Positions 1 to 9,158 of a stretch of 64,000 bases of DNA are shown piece after piece (position 1 is the stretch's first letter; every line of letters starts with the position of its first letter). A program made the translations under genes and the position numbers. This DNA comes from Micromonospora sp. HNM0581 (GTDB taxonomy: Bacteria; Actinomycetota; Actinomycetes; Mycobacteriales; Micromonosporaceae): the NCBI RefSeq assembly GCF_012726175.1, contig NZ_JAASAD010000014.1, forward strand, positions 62,001-126,000. The letters run 5' to 3'. The notes under the pieces are model-generated. The model saw only the letters and a list, made by a program, of their open reading frames with translations, ran no database searches and was not told the DNA's origin.

Positions 1-441
1 CACATGACCTTCCTGGTGCAGCACTGGCTGGGCAGCGAGGGCATGCCCCGGCGATACGCCGACTACCTGCCCAGCGACGGCTTCACCACGCTGAACATGA
101 TCTCCACGGTGGGCGCGTTCATCACCGGCATCTCGACGCTGCCGTTCCTTTACAACTGCTGGAAGTCGTACAAGGCCGGCCCGGTGGTCGAGGTCGACGA
201 CCCGTGGGGGCACGGGAACTCGCTCGAGTGGGCGACCACGTCGCCGCCGCCGCTGCGCAACTTCGACCGGATGCCGCGGATCCGCTCCGAGCGGCCGGCC
301 TTCGACCACAAGTTCCCGGAACTGGCCGCCGGACAGACCCTGGCCGCTCCACCCGAGGGCGGTTCCAAGCCATTGACCAGCGAAGCCGACGGCGGTGCCA
401 GCTACACCGAGGATGTCGCCAGCGACGTCGACCGCCGCTGA
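1..441 (+). CDS. ctaD: Cytochrome c oxidase subunit I, C-terminal part (gene starts before the window)
   Basis: This is the last 146 residues of the heme-copper oxidase catalytic subunit of the aa3 complex in the cytoplasmic membrane, which reduces O2 and pumps protons. The reading frame is open from base 1. The motif GMPRRYADY followed by a final hydrophobic helix (about residues 30-55) and the block DDPWGHGNSLEW are typical of the actinobacterial CtaD C-terminus. A hydrophilic tail of about 60 residues follows, as in other actinomycete CtaD proteins. The start codon and catalytic histidines lie upstream of the window. A strong hairpin follows the stop codon. Confidence 0.95.
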   Translation, partial: HMTFLVQHWLGSEGMPRRYADYLPSDGFTTLNMISTVGAFITGISTLPFLYNCWKSYKAGPVVEVDDPWGHGNSLEWATTSPPPLRNFDRMPRIRSERPAFDHKFPELAAGQTLAAPPEGGSKPLTSEADGGASYTEDVASDVDRR

Positions 442-456
442 CCACCGCTGCCACGC

Positions 457-498
457 ACGATGGGCGTCGACCCCTTGCCGGGGGTCGGCGCCCATCGT
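457..498. terminator. Bidirectional hairpin between convergent ctaD and MFS gene
   Basis: Two 18-base arms (457-474 and 481-498) pair with a single T-G wobble around a 6-base loop. There is no T-run, as is common in high-GC actinomycetes. It lies between two convergent genes, so it probably ends transcription from both sides. Confidence 0.7.
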
Positions 499-583
499 CT
501 CGCCCGCAGCCGCAGCCGGCTCTGCCGTCTGCCGTTTCGCGGCCCTGACCCGCTCTGGTCCGGACACACCGCATGGGGACGGG

Positions 584-1846
584 TCAGGAGGCTGCAGAGG
601 TGATGGCGGCAGCGGTGTTCTCGCCACTGGCTGCGGTGACGGTCACGACGTCCGCACGGCGGTGGCGCAGTTCGATCGGCAGCACCGCGAGGGCCACCAG
701 GGCGCCGACCGCGCCGGTCACCGCGAAGCCCCACAGGGGGGCCGAGGCGTCGATGACCGCGCCGGCCAGCGGTGCACCCACCGCGATGCCGACGGTTACT
801 GCCGAACCGTGCAGACCCATCGCCTCGCCACGGACGCCGGCCGGGGCGAGCCGGCTGACAGCGTCGGAGGTGGCCGCGATGGTCGGCGCGCAGAGCGCCC
901 CCGCCGGAATCAACGCCAGGCAGAGCAGCCACCATCGGGAACCACCCAACCCGACGGGAACGGTGCAGAGGCTCAGCAGGCCCATCAGTGCCACCGGCGA
1001 GAACGACCGGCGGACGGCACCGTAGGCGAATCCGCCCAACAGCGACGCCACCGCCCAGACGGAGAGCACCACGCCGGTGAAACCGGCGTCACCGCTCTCC
1101 CGCAGTACCGCGATGACCGCCACGTCGGTGCCGCCCAGCACCAGCGTGGCCGCGGCGCTCACCGCGAAGACGGCCACCAACCGTGAGGTGAGCCACTGCC
1201 GCCGGGCGACCCGCGGCTGCGGCCCGGTCGACGTCTCGGTGGCGCTGCGTACCGGCGGATCGAGCAACCACAGCACCACCCCGGCGACGACGATGCCGGC
1301 GCCGACGAGGTAGAGCGTCAGGCGGGCCGAGATGGTGGTGACGCCCACCGTGGCCAGGGCGGGACCGATCATGAACGACAGCTCTACCGACATGGAGTCC
1401 AGTGCGTACGCCGGCCGGCGCTTCTCAGCCGGCACCAGCGCGGCAACGGACTGCCGGATCACCGAGAAGACCGGCAGTGCCAGCAGGCCAGCCAGGAAGG
1501 CGGCCGGCAACAGCAGGTAGTACGACAACACCGGCGCGGTCACCCAGAAGACGGCCTCCGCCACCGTGGTGAGGACCAGCACGGGCCGCAGCCCGCGACG
1601 GTCCACCAAACGGCCGAGTAGCGGACCGCCGACCGCCGCGCCGACGGTGATCGCCGCACCGACCAGACCGGCCGCACCGTAACCGCGTCCGAGGTCCTGC
1701 ACGACGTAGAACGTGAGCGTGACACCGGTGGCGGTCAGCGGGACCCGCGCCAGCACCGCGACGAGCAGCAGCGACCGCAGACCGGGCAGGGCGAGCGCCT
1801 CCCGGTAAGGCTTCATGTTCACGTCGGTCGGTACCTCCGTCGACAT
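584..1846 (-). CDS. MFS transporter
   Basis: A 420-residue major facilitator superfamily protein with about twelve predicted membrane helices. The pattern GRLVDRRGLRPVLV around residue 75 matches the loop 2-3 signature of MFS carriers. The substrate cannot be read from the sequence; the overall shape resembles small drug/metabolite exporters of actinomycetes. The ATG at 1846 is used here; the in-frame ATG at 1816, just before the first helix, is an alternative start. It lies 40 bases downstream of pncA on the same strand and may be co-transcribed with pncB-pncA. Confidence 0.8.
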   Translation of the reverse strand: MSTEVPTDVNMKPYREALALPGLRSLLLVAVLARVPLTATGVTLTFYVVQDLGRGYGAAGLVGAAITVGAAVGGPLLGRLVDRRGLRPVLVLTTVAEAVFWVTAPVLSYYLLLPAAFLAGLLALPVFSVIRQSVAALVPAEKRRPAYALDSMSVELSFMIGPALATVGVTTISARLTLYLVGAGIVVAGVVLWLLDPPVRSATETSTGPQPRVARRQWLTSRLVAVFAVSAAATLVLGGTDVAVIAVLRESGDAGFTGVVLSVWAVASLLGGFAYGAVRRSFSPVALMGLLSLCTVPVGLGGSRWWLLCLALIPAGALCAPTIAATSDAVSRLAPAGVRGEAMGLHGSAVTVGIAVGAPLAGAVIDASAPLWGFAVTGAVGALVALAVLPIELRHRRADVVTVTAASGENTAAAITSAAS

Positions 1847-1886
1847 CCTCGACCGGCGGAGGCACCGCTGCCAACGAATTAGCCGC

Positions 1887-2468
1887 TCATGCGGCTCTGA
1901 TCACAGGGGCGCCGACCGTGGTGATCCCAGCCCCGCCGAAAGCCCGCAACGCCACGTCCGTGGAGGCCGGCGCGACCGCCGCCGTCAGGTCCAGCAGCAC
2001 GGTGGTGGCGAAACCCTCCCGGGCGGCGTCCAGCGCGGTGGCCCGTACGCAGTGGTCGGTGGCGATACCGACCACGTCCACCCGCGTCACGCCGCGTCGC
2101 CGTAGCCAGTCGGCCAGACCCGCACCGTCGTCGGCCTGCCCCTCGAACCCGGAGTACGCGGCGGCGTACTCGCCCTTGTGGAAGATCGCCTCGATCCGGT
2201 CGGTCGCCAGCTCCGGGTGGAACTCCGAGCCGGGGGTGCCGACCACGCAGTGCCGGGGCCAGGTGCTCACGAAGTCCGGCGAGTCGGCGAAGTGCGTGCC
2301 CGGATCGATGTGGTAGTCCTTCGTGGCGACGACGTGCTCCCAGCGGTGCGGCTCGGTGGCGAGCATGCGGGAGATCCCGGCCGCCACACCCGCCCCGCCC
2401 GCGACCGCGAGGGAGCCGCCCTCGCAGAAGTCCTTCTGCACATCCACGATGATCAGCGCATTGCTCAC
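1887..2468 (-). CDS. pncA: Nicotinamidase
   Basis: Hydrolyses nicotinamide to nicotinate and ammonia in NAD salvage. The 193-residue isochorismatase-fold protein shows the full catalytic triad expected from M. tuberculosis PncA: D9 (VDVQKDF), K98 (IFHKGEY) and C140 (ATDHC). The metal site is D51, H53, H59 and H73. The GTG at 2468 is chosen because it is preceded by AGGAG and gives the conserved N-terminus SNALIIVDVQ; the longer frame upstream is only the open frame inside pncB. It starts 14 bases after pncB, so the two salvage enzymes form an operon. Confidence 0.93.
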   Translation of the reverse strand: MSNALIIVDVQKDFCEGGSLAVAGGAGVAAGISRMLATEPHRWEHVVATKDYHIDPGTHFADSPDFVSTWPRHCVVGTPGSEFHPELATDRIEAIFHKGEYAAAYSGFEGQADDGAGLADWLRRRGVTRVDVVGIATDHCVRATALDAAREGFATTVLLDLTAAVAPASTDVALRAFGGAGITTVGAPVIRAA

Positions 2469-2482
2469 CGGTTGAACTCCTC

Positions 2483-3769
2483 TTACTCGGCGGGGACCAC
2501 GGTGACCGGGACGGCCGGATCGCCCGCGGAGAGCTTCAGACCCTCCCACGGGATCGAGATCAGGCACTGGCGCAGGTGTTCCCGTGACTCGTCCAGCGTC
2601 GGCAGGGGCACCGGCTCGCCGTCGACGACGTACGACCGTTGCAGCAGTCGGTCGTTGGGGCGGTGGTCCGGCACCCCCTGCGGTACGACGATCTCCTCAG
2701 TTGCCGTACCGGTCGGCTTGTGCCGGCGGACGGCGACCTTACGCCCGCCGATGGTGGCCTTCTGCTCGGAGCGCTTGACCACCGGGCGCCCCTCGACCTC
2801 GACCAACTTGTAGACGAGCCCAGCCGTGGGTGCGCCGGAGCCGGTCACCACCGCCGTACCCGCGCCGTACATGTCGACCGGTTCGGCTGCCAACGCCGCG
2901 ATGGCGTACTCGTCGAGGTCACCCGAGACGATGATCTTCGTTTCGGTGGCACCCAGCGAGTCCAGCAGCTGCCGCGACTGCTGGGCGATCACCGCGAGGT
3001 CGCCGGAATCGATGCGGACCGCCCGTAGCTCCGGCCCGGCCACCTCGATCGCGTTCCGGATGCCCTGGCTGATGTCGTACGTGTCGACCAGCAGCGTGGT
3101 GTCCTTGCCCAGCGTGGCGACCTGTGAGGCGAATGCGGCCCGCTCGTCGTCGTGTAGCAGGGTGAAGGCGTGTGCGGCGGTGCCGGCGGTGGGAATGCCG
3201 TACCGCTGCCCCGCCGCCAGGTTGGAGGTGAACCGGAAACCGGCCAGGTAGGCAGCTCGGGCCGCCGCGACCGCCGCCCCCTCGTGGGCCCGCCGCGACC
3301 CCATCTCGATGAGCGCCCGGCCGCGGGCCGCGGTGACCATCCGCGCGGCGGCGGCGGCCACCGCGCAGTCGTGGTTGAGCACCGACAGCGCAAGCGTCTC
3401 CAGCACCACGCACTCGGCGAAGCTGCCGGAGACGGTGAGGATCGGTGAGCCGGGGAAGAAGAGCTCACCCTCGGCGTACCCGTCGATTTCGCCGGTGAAC
3501 CGGTACCGGGACAGCCAGTCGGCGCCCGCTTCGTCCACCACGCCGGTACGGCGCAGAAAGTCGATCTCGGCCGGCTGGAAACGGAACTCGCGGATCAGTT
3601 CGACCAGGCGGGTGGTGCCGGCGACCACGCCGTACCGGCGGCCGGTGGGCAGCCGTCGGCTGAACACCTCGAACACGCAGCGCCGGTCAGCCGTGCCGTC
3701 CCGCAGGGCGGCGCTGACCATGGTCAGCTCGTAGTGGTCGGTCAGCAGCGCGGGACGAAGGGTGTGCAC
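2483..3769 (-). CDS. pncB: Nicotinate phosphoribosyltransferase
   Basis: Converts nicotinate and PRPP to nicotinate mononucleotide, the step after PncA in NAD salvage. The 428-residue protein begins with LLTDHYELTM, the hallmark N-terminus of the family, and carries GTAAHAF in the region of the conserved GTxAH motif, as well as RIDSGDLA and VSGDLDEY of the phosphate-binding barrel. Length fits the family. Translation starts at GTG 3769, six bases after a TACTCT -10 box, suggesting a leaderless transcript. pncA follows directly. Confidence 0.94.
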   Translation of the reverse strand: MHTLRPALLTDHYELTMVSAALRDGTADRRCVFEVFSRRLPTGRRYGVVAGTTRLVELIREFRFQPAEIDFLRRTGVVDEAGADWLSRYRFTGEIDGYAEGELFFPGSPILTVSGSFAECVVLETLALSVLNHDCAVAAAAARMVTAARGRALIEMGSRRAHEGAAVAAARAAYLAGFRFTSNLAAGQRYGIPTAGTAAHAFTLLHDDERAAFASQVATLGKDTTLLVDTYDISQGIRNAIEVAGPELRAVRIDSGDLAVIAQQSRQLLDSLGATETKIIVSGDLDEYAIAALAAEPVDMYGAGTAVVTGSGAPTAGLVYKLVEVEGRPVVKRSEQKATIGGRKVAVRRHKPTGTATEEIVVPQGVPDHRPNDRLLQRSYVVDGEPVPLPTLDESREHLRQCLISIPWEGLKLSAGDPAVPVTVVPAE

Positions 3770-3775
3770 TCCATC

Positions 3776-3781
3776 AGAGTA
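3776..3781 (-). promoter_or_regulatory. Leaderless-type -10 box of pncB
   Basis: TACTCT on the minus strand, 6 bases before the GTG start. This TANNNT spacing is the actinobacterial leaderless promoter pattern. Confidence 0.5.
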
Positions 3782-3785
3782 GGGT

Positions 3786-6461
3786 TCACATTGCCGTTGT
3801 GCCGTCGTGGCCCGGGATCGTGCCGAGGGCCACCTTCAGCTCCGCCCGGCTCGTGACCCCGAGTTTGCTGTACACGCGTTGCAGGTGGTTCTCGACCGTG
3901 CGGGCGGAGAGAAACAGCTGCTCGGCGATGGCGCGGCTGGTGCCGCCGTCCGCCACGAGTCGAGCCACCTGCCACTCCCGGTCGGTGAGCGCCGGGATGG
4001 CTGCCAGTAGCGCCGGAGTGTGGACCATGTCACACCTGGCGAGCAGTGCGCCGAGCCGTTGGCGGGCGTGCCCGACCTCGGGCGAGCGGCGCTGACGCAG
4101 CAGGTGGACGGCCTCTGCCGCAGCCTCGGCGGCCAGCAGGTCGAGGCCCCGCACGGCGAAGTCGTCGGCGGCACCGATCAGCCCCTCCGGCCGGCTGTCG
4201 GCCGCCGCCCGGGCATGCCTGGCCAGCAGCGGCGGCAGCTCCCCGTCGACCTGCTCGGACAGCTCCGTCAACCGCTGCGCGACGGTACGACGGTCGCCGT
4301 CGTAACACCTCGGGCCGGTGTGCGCCCCGGCCTGCCCCAGCCGTACCAGATCGTGCAGCGCCAGGGCCTCGTGTCCGGCGAAGCCGTCGGCACGCAGCCG
4401 GTCCACCAGGGCGTGCAGTCGGCTCTTCGCCGTGGACAGGTCACCACCGGCCGCCAGCGTCGCGACCCGGGCCTGCTCCAGCCACGGATACAGCACCACC
4501 ATGGTCGGCGAGTGGAGGCGGTCGGCTTCGGCCATCGCGTCGGCGGCCTGCCTGGCGTCGCCGCGCAGCGCGGCGGCCTGAGCGCGCTCCGACTGCGCCA
4601 GCCCCGCGTACACCCGGCTGGTCGCCAGGACCGCGCAGGCACTGAGCGCGGCCTGCAGTGCGGCGTCGCTGCGTCCGCGCAGCCGCGCCGCGTACGCTCG
4701 CAGGATCGCCAGGTAGCCGGTGCCGAGCCGGAAGTCACCCGCGTCGGCGAGGTCGGCGAATTCGTCCGCGACCAACGTGTCGATGCCGGCGAGGTCACCG
4801 GAGAGCGCCAGCCGGGTGCCTCGCGCCAGCTCCACCGCCAGTTGCAGGTACGGCATGTCGGCCCGCCAACTGGCCACCTTCGCCTGGACCAGGTCTACGG
4901 CGGTCGCGCTGCGGCACAGCTGCCCCTGCACGGCCTGCAGATGCGCGATCGTGCATCGGGCCAGCTCGCGGGCGGCGGCACTGGCCGCCGGCCGATCAAG
5001 CACACCCTGTGCGAGCCGTAGCGCGGTCGGTGCGTCCAACCGGTGCAGCCGCATGATCGCCTCGAAGGCGCGGACCCGGGCCTGGGCTGCGGCGTCGGTC
5101 AGCTTCGTGCCACTGGCGGCGATTTCCTCCACAGTGGACTCTCGGCTCAGCCCCCAGTAGCTGACCATGCCGCGTACCGTCAGCCAGCGACTGAGACGTT
5201 CCTCCTGACCAGCGTCGGTGGCGACGGCGTCGAGCACACCGAGCGCCTCGGCCGGCCGGTCGGCGAACATCAGGATGGTCGCCAGTAGTTCAGCCGCGTC
5301 GAATCCTCCACCGGCGTCGAGCGCCGCGCGGGCCAGCCGGGTCGCCAGTGGTACGTCGTAGCGGGCGAACGCCTCGCCCGCCGCAGCTATCAGCATCGCC
5401 GGATTCTGCGCGGTGCCGGAGGCCAGCCGCCACCTCGCCACCCGCAGCAGGTCCTCCCGCCGCCGCTTGCCGACCTTCTCCAGCAGGTCCGCCAGGTGTG
5501 CCTGCAACCGGCGGGTCCGGCTCACCGGGCACTGCCGGCGTACCACCTCGCCGTAGAGCGGGTGGGCCAGCCGCACGTCGAGGCGCCGGTCGGACTCGAC
5601 CATGGTGATCAGGCCCCGTTCCTCGGCGTACTCCACGTCGTGCTGTTCCACGGCCTGGTGCAGCAGCCGCAGGCCGAGCGGCTCGCCGAACGCGACAAGT
5701 TCGACCACCGTCCGTACCCCGGGGGTGAGCTGGCCGATCCGAATGTCGATCAGCTCGGTCAGGCTGGGCGCCAGTTCCAGCCTCCCCGTCCAGGTCCAGA
5801 CGCCGTACCTTTCGACGAGTTCGCCGCTGTTGGTGGCCGCGTGCACGAGTTCGCGCAGCAGCAGCGGGTTGCCGGCGCTGAGCCGACCCAGGCGGTCGGT
5901 GGAGCTGCTGTCCACCTGGCCACCGACGACGGCGGTGAGCATCGCCGCCGTCTCGTCCGGCGTCATCGGCCCCAGCACGGCCCGCTCGACCAGGCCATCG
6001 GTCCACAGTGACCTGATCGGTAGCGGGATCTGCTCGCCGTCGCGGAGGGTGCCGACCACGGAGGCGTTCTCGGCGCGGGCCACCAGGTGTACCAGCGCGG
6101 CCGATGGCGGATCGAGCAGGTGTGCGTCATCGACCGCGAGGACGATCCGTCGGCCTGCGGCCTGCTGTTGCAGCACGTCGACGGCCCAGCGCAGGATGCC
6201 GGCCGGGGACAGGCCAGGTGGTTGCTCCGCAAGCACCTGGACCAGCCCGCCGAAGGCCATCGCCGAGGTGGTGGCGCTGGCCGCGATCCGCCAGACCGCG
6301 TACGTTTCGCCGGGCAACGCGTCGACACCCTCGTGTAGTAGTCGGCTCTTGCCGATGCCGGCGCTGCCGGTGAAGAGGATTCCCCGTCCACGGTCGCCGG
6401 CCACCGCCATCCGGAAACGGTCGAGTTGCTCAGCCCGGCCCACGAAGCTCCACCGACTCAT
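3786..6461 (-). CDS. LuxR-family ATP-binding transcriptional regulator (LAL/MalT type)
   Basis: An 891-residue cytoplasmic regulator. Residues 32-39 (GSAGIGKS) form a Walker A motif and VLAVDDAHLLD is a Walker B, giving an AAA-type ATPase domain in the N-terminal third. A long alpha-helical, TPR-like middle follows. The last 65 residues are a LuxR/GerE helix-turn-helix (LTDREWQVARLV through TVENHLQRVYSKLGV). This is the architecture of large ATP-binding LuxR activators; the ligand is unknown. It starts at ATG 6461, six bases after a TATGCT box, and is divergent from the gene at 6660. Its end lies 16 bases upstream of the pncB start. Confidence 0.88.
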   Translation of the reverse strand: MSRWSFVGRAEQLDRFRMAVAGDRGRGILFTGSAGIGKSRLLHEGVDALPGETYAVWRIAASATTSAMAFGGLVQVLAEQPPGLSPAGILRWAVDVLQQQAAGRRIVLAVDDAHLLDPPSAALVHLVARAENASVVGTLRDGEQIPLPIRSLWTDGLVERAVLGPMTPDETAAMLTAVVGGQVDSSSTDRLGRLSAGNPLLLRELVHAATNSGELVERYGVWTWTGRLELAPSLTELIDIRIGQLTPGVRTVVELVAFGEPLGLRLLHQAVEQHDVEYAEERGLITMVESDRRLDVRLAHPLYGEVVRRQCPVSRTRRLQAHLADLLEKVGKRRREDLLRVARWRLASGTAQNPAMLIAAAGEAFARYDVPLATRLARAALDAGGGFDAAELLATILMFADRPAEALGVLDAVATDAGQEERLSRWLTVRGMVSYWGLSRESTVEEIAASGTKLTDAAAQARVRAFEAIMRLHRLDAPTALRLAQGVLDRPAASAAARELARCTIAHLQAVQGQLCRSATAVDLVQAKVASWRADMPYLQLAVELARGTRLALSGDLAGIDTLVADEFADLADAGDFRLGTGYLAILRAYAARLRGRSDAALQAALSACAVLATSRVYAGLAQSERAQAAALRGDARQAADAMAEADRLHSPTMVVLYPWLEQARVATLAAGGDLSTAKSRLHALVDRLRADGFAGHEALALHDLVRLGQAGAHTGPRCYDGDRRTVAQRLTELSEQVDGELPPLLARHARAAADSRPEGLIGAADDFAVRGLDLLAAEAAAEAVHLLRQRRSPEVGHARQRLGALLARCDMVHTPALLAAIPALTDREWQVARLVADGGTSRAIAEQLFLSARTVENHLQRVYSKLGVTSRAELKVALGTIPGHDGTTAM

Positions 6462-6467
6462 CCGCGC

Positions 6468-6473
6468 AGCATA
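6468..6473 (-). promoter_or_regulatory. Leaderless-type -10 box of the LuxR gene
   Basis: TATGCT on the minus strand, 6 bases before the ATG at 6461. Confidence 0.5.
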
Positions 6474-6659
6474 TCGACGGAGCTGCGAGCCGTACGCCAG
6501 CGCGCGGGGCCAACTTGAGTAGTTCTGGAGTTACCGGTGAGTATCGCACTTGGCCCGTTCCTGCCGCTCGCGCCCTTACTCTTCCGGAATCCGAGTTTCG
6601 ACACCGGATGCCCACTGCGGCCGGATCACCGGCCGCCCTGCCTCGGAGGCCGTCGCCTG

Positions 6660-8159
6660 ATGAAGCCGGGCCCGCTCCATCATCTCGGTACGCCCGACGA
6701 TGCTGAGGGGCCGCCTCGTCGCCGGCCCTTTCCGCAGCGGCCGGGTGCGTCCGGCACCGAAGCCCGGGAGCCGGTCGCGGTGGTCGCCGCCGGTCCCGCC
6801 GACGCCGGGCGTACCGGCGCTCTGGCCGCGCTCCTGGAGGTGGACTCCGGGCTGCTCACCGTCCCTAGTGGCGGGTGGCTGGTGGTACGTCACAGCGCCG
6901 AACCCACCCGAGCCGCCTACGTACCCGGGTACCGAACGCCCCACTCGTACCGGCCCGACCTGTCGACCGCCGGCCCGGCCCTGTCCAGGCCGCCACGCCG
7001 GGTCGAGCTGAGTCTTCCCCGGCCGTTGCTGCGACGTTTCGTGCTGGTCGACACGCCGGACCTCGCCACCTCGGGTGCCGGCGGTCGAGAGGTCCTGCTC
7101 GACGCGGTGGGGCGGGCCGGGGCACTGCTGTTCGTGATCGCGGCGGATCAGTCGTTCGGCGCCGCCGAGCTGGAGCTGCTGTCCGACCTCGCCGGGACAC
7201 CGGTCCGGGTCTTCTTCGCGGTCACGCCGGGCATCGGCGACTGGACGGCCAGCGAGGGCACTGGGGCGGGGGAGGCCGGCGGCTGTGCGGTCGATGCGCT
7301 GACCGTCGAGGCACACCGGGCGGCGTTGCTCGCCGCCGTACCCGGGCTGGCCGATGCCCGCTGGTTCCCGTTGGCCACCGACGGCGAGGCCGATCTCCGG
7401 CGGACACTCGTCGGCTGGGCCAGCGCGGAGGAACTGCGACGGGGCAGTCTGGAGCCACCCGAGCTGCCCGGTGAGCGTGGCCGGGTGCCGGTGCTCACCG
7501 AGCCGGGCGTCTGGTCGGAACAATTCGACCGGCAGGCCCGCACCGCCGCTCAGCGGATCCGCCAGCACCTCGCCCTGGAACTGGCGAACCTGCACCTGCG
7601 GCTGGTGCAGGAAATCGTTTTCGGCGCCGGCTGCGCCGGACTGCCCGAACTTCTCGACCGGGAGTTGGCGGCGCTGTCCCTGCTGGCCACCGCGAAGTGC
7701 GACCACCATGCCGGCGAACTCGTCGAGGACAACGCCGGTCGGCTGTTCGGTTCGCCGTTGCCCACGGGGGTTCGCCGGCGAATCGAGAAGGCGGTCCGCT
7801 GGGGCCTGGTCGACGATCCCGTCGGGCAGGACCTCGATCGGGCGTTCCTCGTCACAAGTACGGCAGGCGTGGCGTCGCTCACCGGCCCGGCAGCTGTCGA
7901 CATGCTGTCCGCCTATCCGACTCCACCCCGTACGGCGGTGCTCCCGCCGGTGGCCGTGGCGCTGTCGGGGGGCTGCTGGCAGCACTGGCGTTCACCTGGC
8001 AACAACGACCCCGACGCGGCCCGGGCCTGGGTGCAACGGGCGTTGCGGGAAGTCGAGCTGGAACTGTCGCGGGAGGTTGCCCGTCGTTTCGAGGCGGTCC
8101 GGCTCTCACTCGGCACGGTGCTGTCCGATGCTGCTGAACACGGCCTCCTGCTCGCCTGA
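6660..8159 (+). CDS. Dynamin-like/GTPase-related protein with degenerate nucleotide-binding motifs
   Basis: A protein of 499 residues without a confident family name. The region VAVVAAGPADAGRTGAL sits where a P-loop would be but lacks the usual GKS/T. VDTPDL resembles the G3 motif DTPG, and AADQSFGAAELELLSDLA with a following FFAVT strand resembles the G4 region of dynamin-like GTPases. The C-terminal half is helical. The ATG at 6660 has GGAGG ten bases upstream; a GTG at 6537 with GGAG six bases upstream is an alternative that would add 41 residues of uncharacteristic sequence. GTP binding is doubtful because the Lys of the P-loop is missing. Confidence 0.6.
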   Translation: MKPGPLHHLGTPDDAEGPPRRRPFPQRPGASGTEAREPVAVVAAGPADAGRTGALAALLEVDSGLLTVPSGGWLVVRHSAEPTRAAYVPGYRTPHSYRPDLSTAGPALSRPPRRVELSLPRPLLRRFVLVDTPDLATSGAGGREVLLDAVGRAGALLFVIAADQSFGAAELELLSDLAGTPVRVFFAVTPGIGDWTASEGTGAGEAGGCAVDALTVEAHRAALLAAVPGLADARWFPLATDGEADLRRTLVGWASAEELRRGSLEPPELPGERGRVPVLTEPGVWSEQFDRQARTAAQRIRQHLALELANLHLRLVQEIVFGAGCAGLPELLDRELAALSLLATAKCDHHAGELVEDNAGRLFGSPLPTGVRRRIEKAVRWGLVDDPVGQDLDRAFLVTSTAGVASLTGPAAVDMLSAYPTPPRTAVLPPVAVALSGGCWQHWRSPGNNDPDAARAWVQRALREVELELSREVARRFEAVRLSLGTVLSDAAEHGLLLA

Positions 8160-8316
8160 CCGGGCTGCCCGTCACCCTGCCGGCGGTGCCGGTGGGGTAC
8201 CCGCGTACGCCCGGGTCGGTACCGGCCGGGGTGCGGGTGCGGGCACTGGTGGTGATCCGGGCCGGTCCGGCGTTCCGGTTCCTCGATTCTCCGGATCCGG
8301 TGGCACGATGGGGGGC

Positions 8317-8607
8317 ATGGCGGCTCCGCAGGTTGCACCGGTCGAGACCCCGGACACCGATGAGGTGCCGGCAGCTGAACGACCGTGGGTGACGATCGTG
8401 TGGGACGACCCGGTCAACCTGATGACCTACGTGACCTGGGTGTTCCAGAAGCTTTTCGGTTACAGCCGGGAGAGGGCCGAGCAGCTCATGCTGGACGTGC
8501 ATCACAAGGGCAAGGCGGTGGTCTCCAGCGGGGCCCGGGAACGGATGGAGCATGACGCCTCCCAGCTGCATGCGTACGGTCTCTGGGCGACTGTGGACCG
8601 GTCGTGA
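8317..8607 (+). CDS. clpS: ATP-dependent Clp protease adaptor ClpS
   Basis: Adaptor that delivers N-degron substrates to ClpC/ClpA-ClpP in the cytoplasm. The 96-residue protein has the ClpS core: WVTIVWDDPVNLMTYVTWVF, the HHKGKA motif after MLDV, and a C-terminus ending AYGLWATV. The N-terminal 20 residues are a flexible extension, as usual. ATG 8317 is preferred over ATG 8308 from family N-termini; both are in frame. The stop overlaps the GTG of the DUF2017 gene (GTGA), a pairing common in actinobacteria. Confidence 0.93.
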   Translation: MAAPQVAPVETPDTDEVPAAERPWVTIVWDDPVNLMTYVTWVFQKLFGYSRERAEQLMLDVHHKGKAVVSSGARERMEHDASQLHAYGLWATVDRS

Positions 8608-9104
8608 GCATGTTTCGTCGCCGGGGTGACCGGTACACCGCCAGCTTCGCGGTGGACGAGGTGCGGGTGCTCCGGAAGGTCGCCTCCGAGGTGGTCGGCC
8701 TGCTCACCGATGGTTTCGACCATTCCGACCCGGTTGTCTGCCGGCTCTTCCCGGAGGTCTACCCGGAAGACGTGACGGGCACTGCCGAGTTCCGCCGATA
8801 CACCGAGGGCGACCTGAAGACCGCGAAGATCGACCAGGCGGGCGCGATCCTGGCCGCGCTGCCCGGCGACGGCGGAGGGGAGGTACGCCTGGACGCCGAG
8901 GCGGCCGAGGCGTGGCTGCGGGCACTCAACGACGCCCGGCTGGCGATGGGTGTACGGCTGGAGATCAAGGACGGGACGGACCTGGGCGCGGAACTCGACG
9001 ACGCGGTCGCCGACGATCCGAGTTCCAGCCGGGTGTTCCAACTGTCGGTCTACGCGTATCTGGGTTATCTCCAGGAGTCCCTGCTCAACGCCTTGATCGA
9101 CTGA
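8604..9104 (+). CDS. DUF2017 family protein
   Basis: A 166-residue soluble protein beginning MSMFRRRGDRYTASFAVDEVRVLRKVASEV, matching (from memory of the family) the DUF2017 proteins that follow clpS in many actinobacteria. No catalytic motif is visible and the role is unknown. Overlap by GTGA with clpS shows translational coupling, so a link to ClpS-dependent proteolysis is a fair guess only. Confidence 0.8.
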   Translation: MSMFRRRGDRYTASFAVDEVRVLRKVASEVVGLLTDGFDHSDPVVCRLFPEVYPEDVTGTAEFRRYTEGDLKTAKIDQAGAILAALPGDGGGEVRLDAEAAEAWLRALNDARLAMGVRLEIKDGTDLGAELDDAVADDPSSSRVFQLSVYAYLGYLQESLLNALID

Positions 9105-9145
9105 CTGTGACCGGCGCCGCCTCGCGGTTGGCCACGGTCGGGCGC

Positions 9146-9151
9146 TACCCT
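9146..9151 (+). promoter_or_regulatory. Leaderless-type -10 box of mec
   Basis: TACCCT, 7 bases before the GTG start at 9159. Confidence 0.5.
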
Positions 9152-9158
9152 TGGCGGC

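Noticed and set aside
6576..7985. Long minus-strand open frame (469 codons) opposite the GTPase-like gene
   Set aside because: High GC leaves long open frames antisense to real genes; Gln/Arg-rich composition and no motifs, whereas the plus strand carries family-like motifs.
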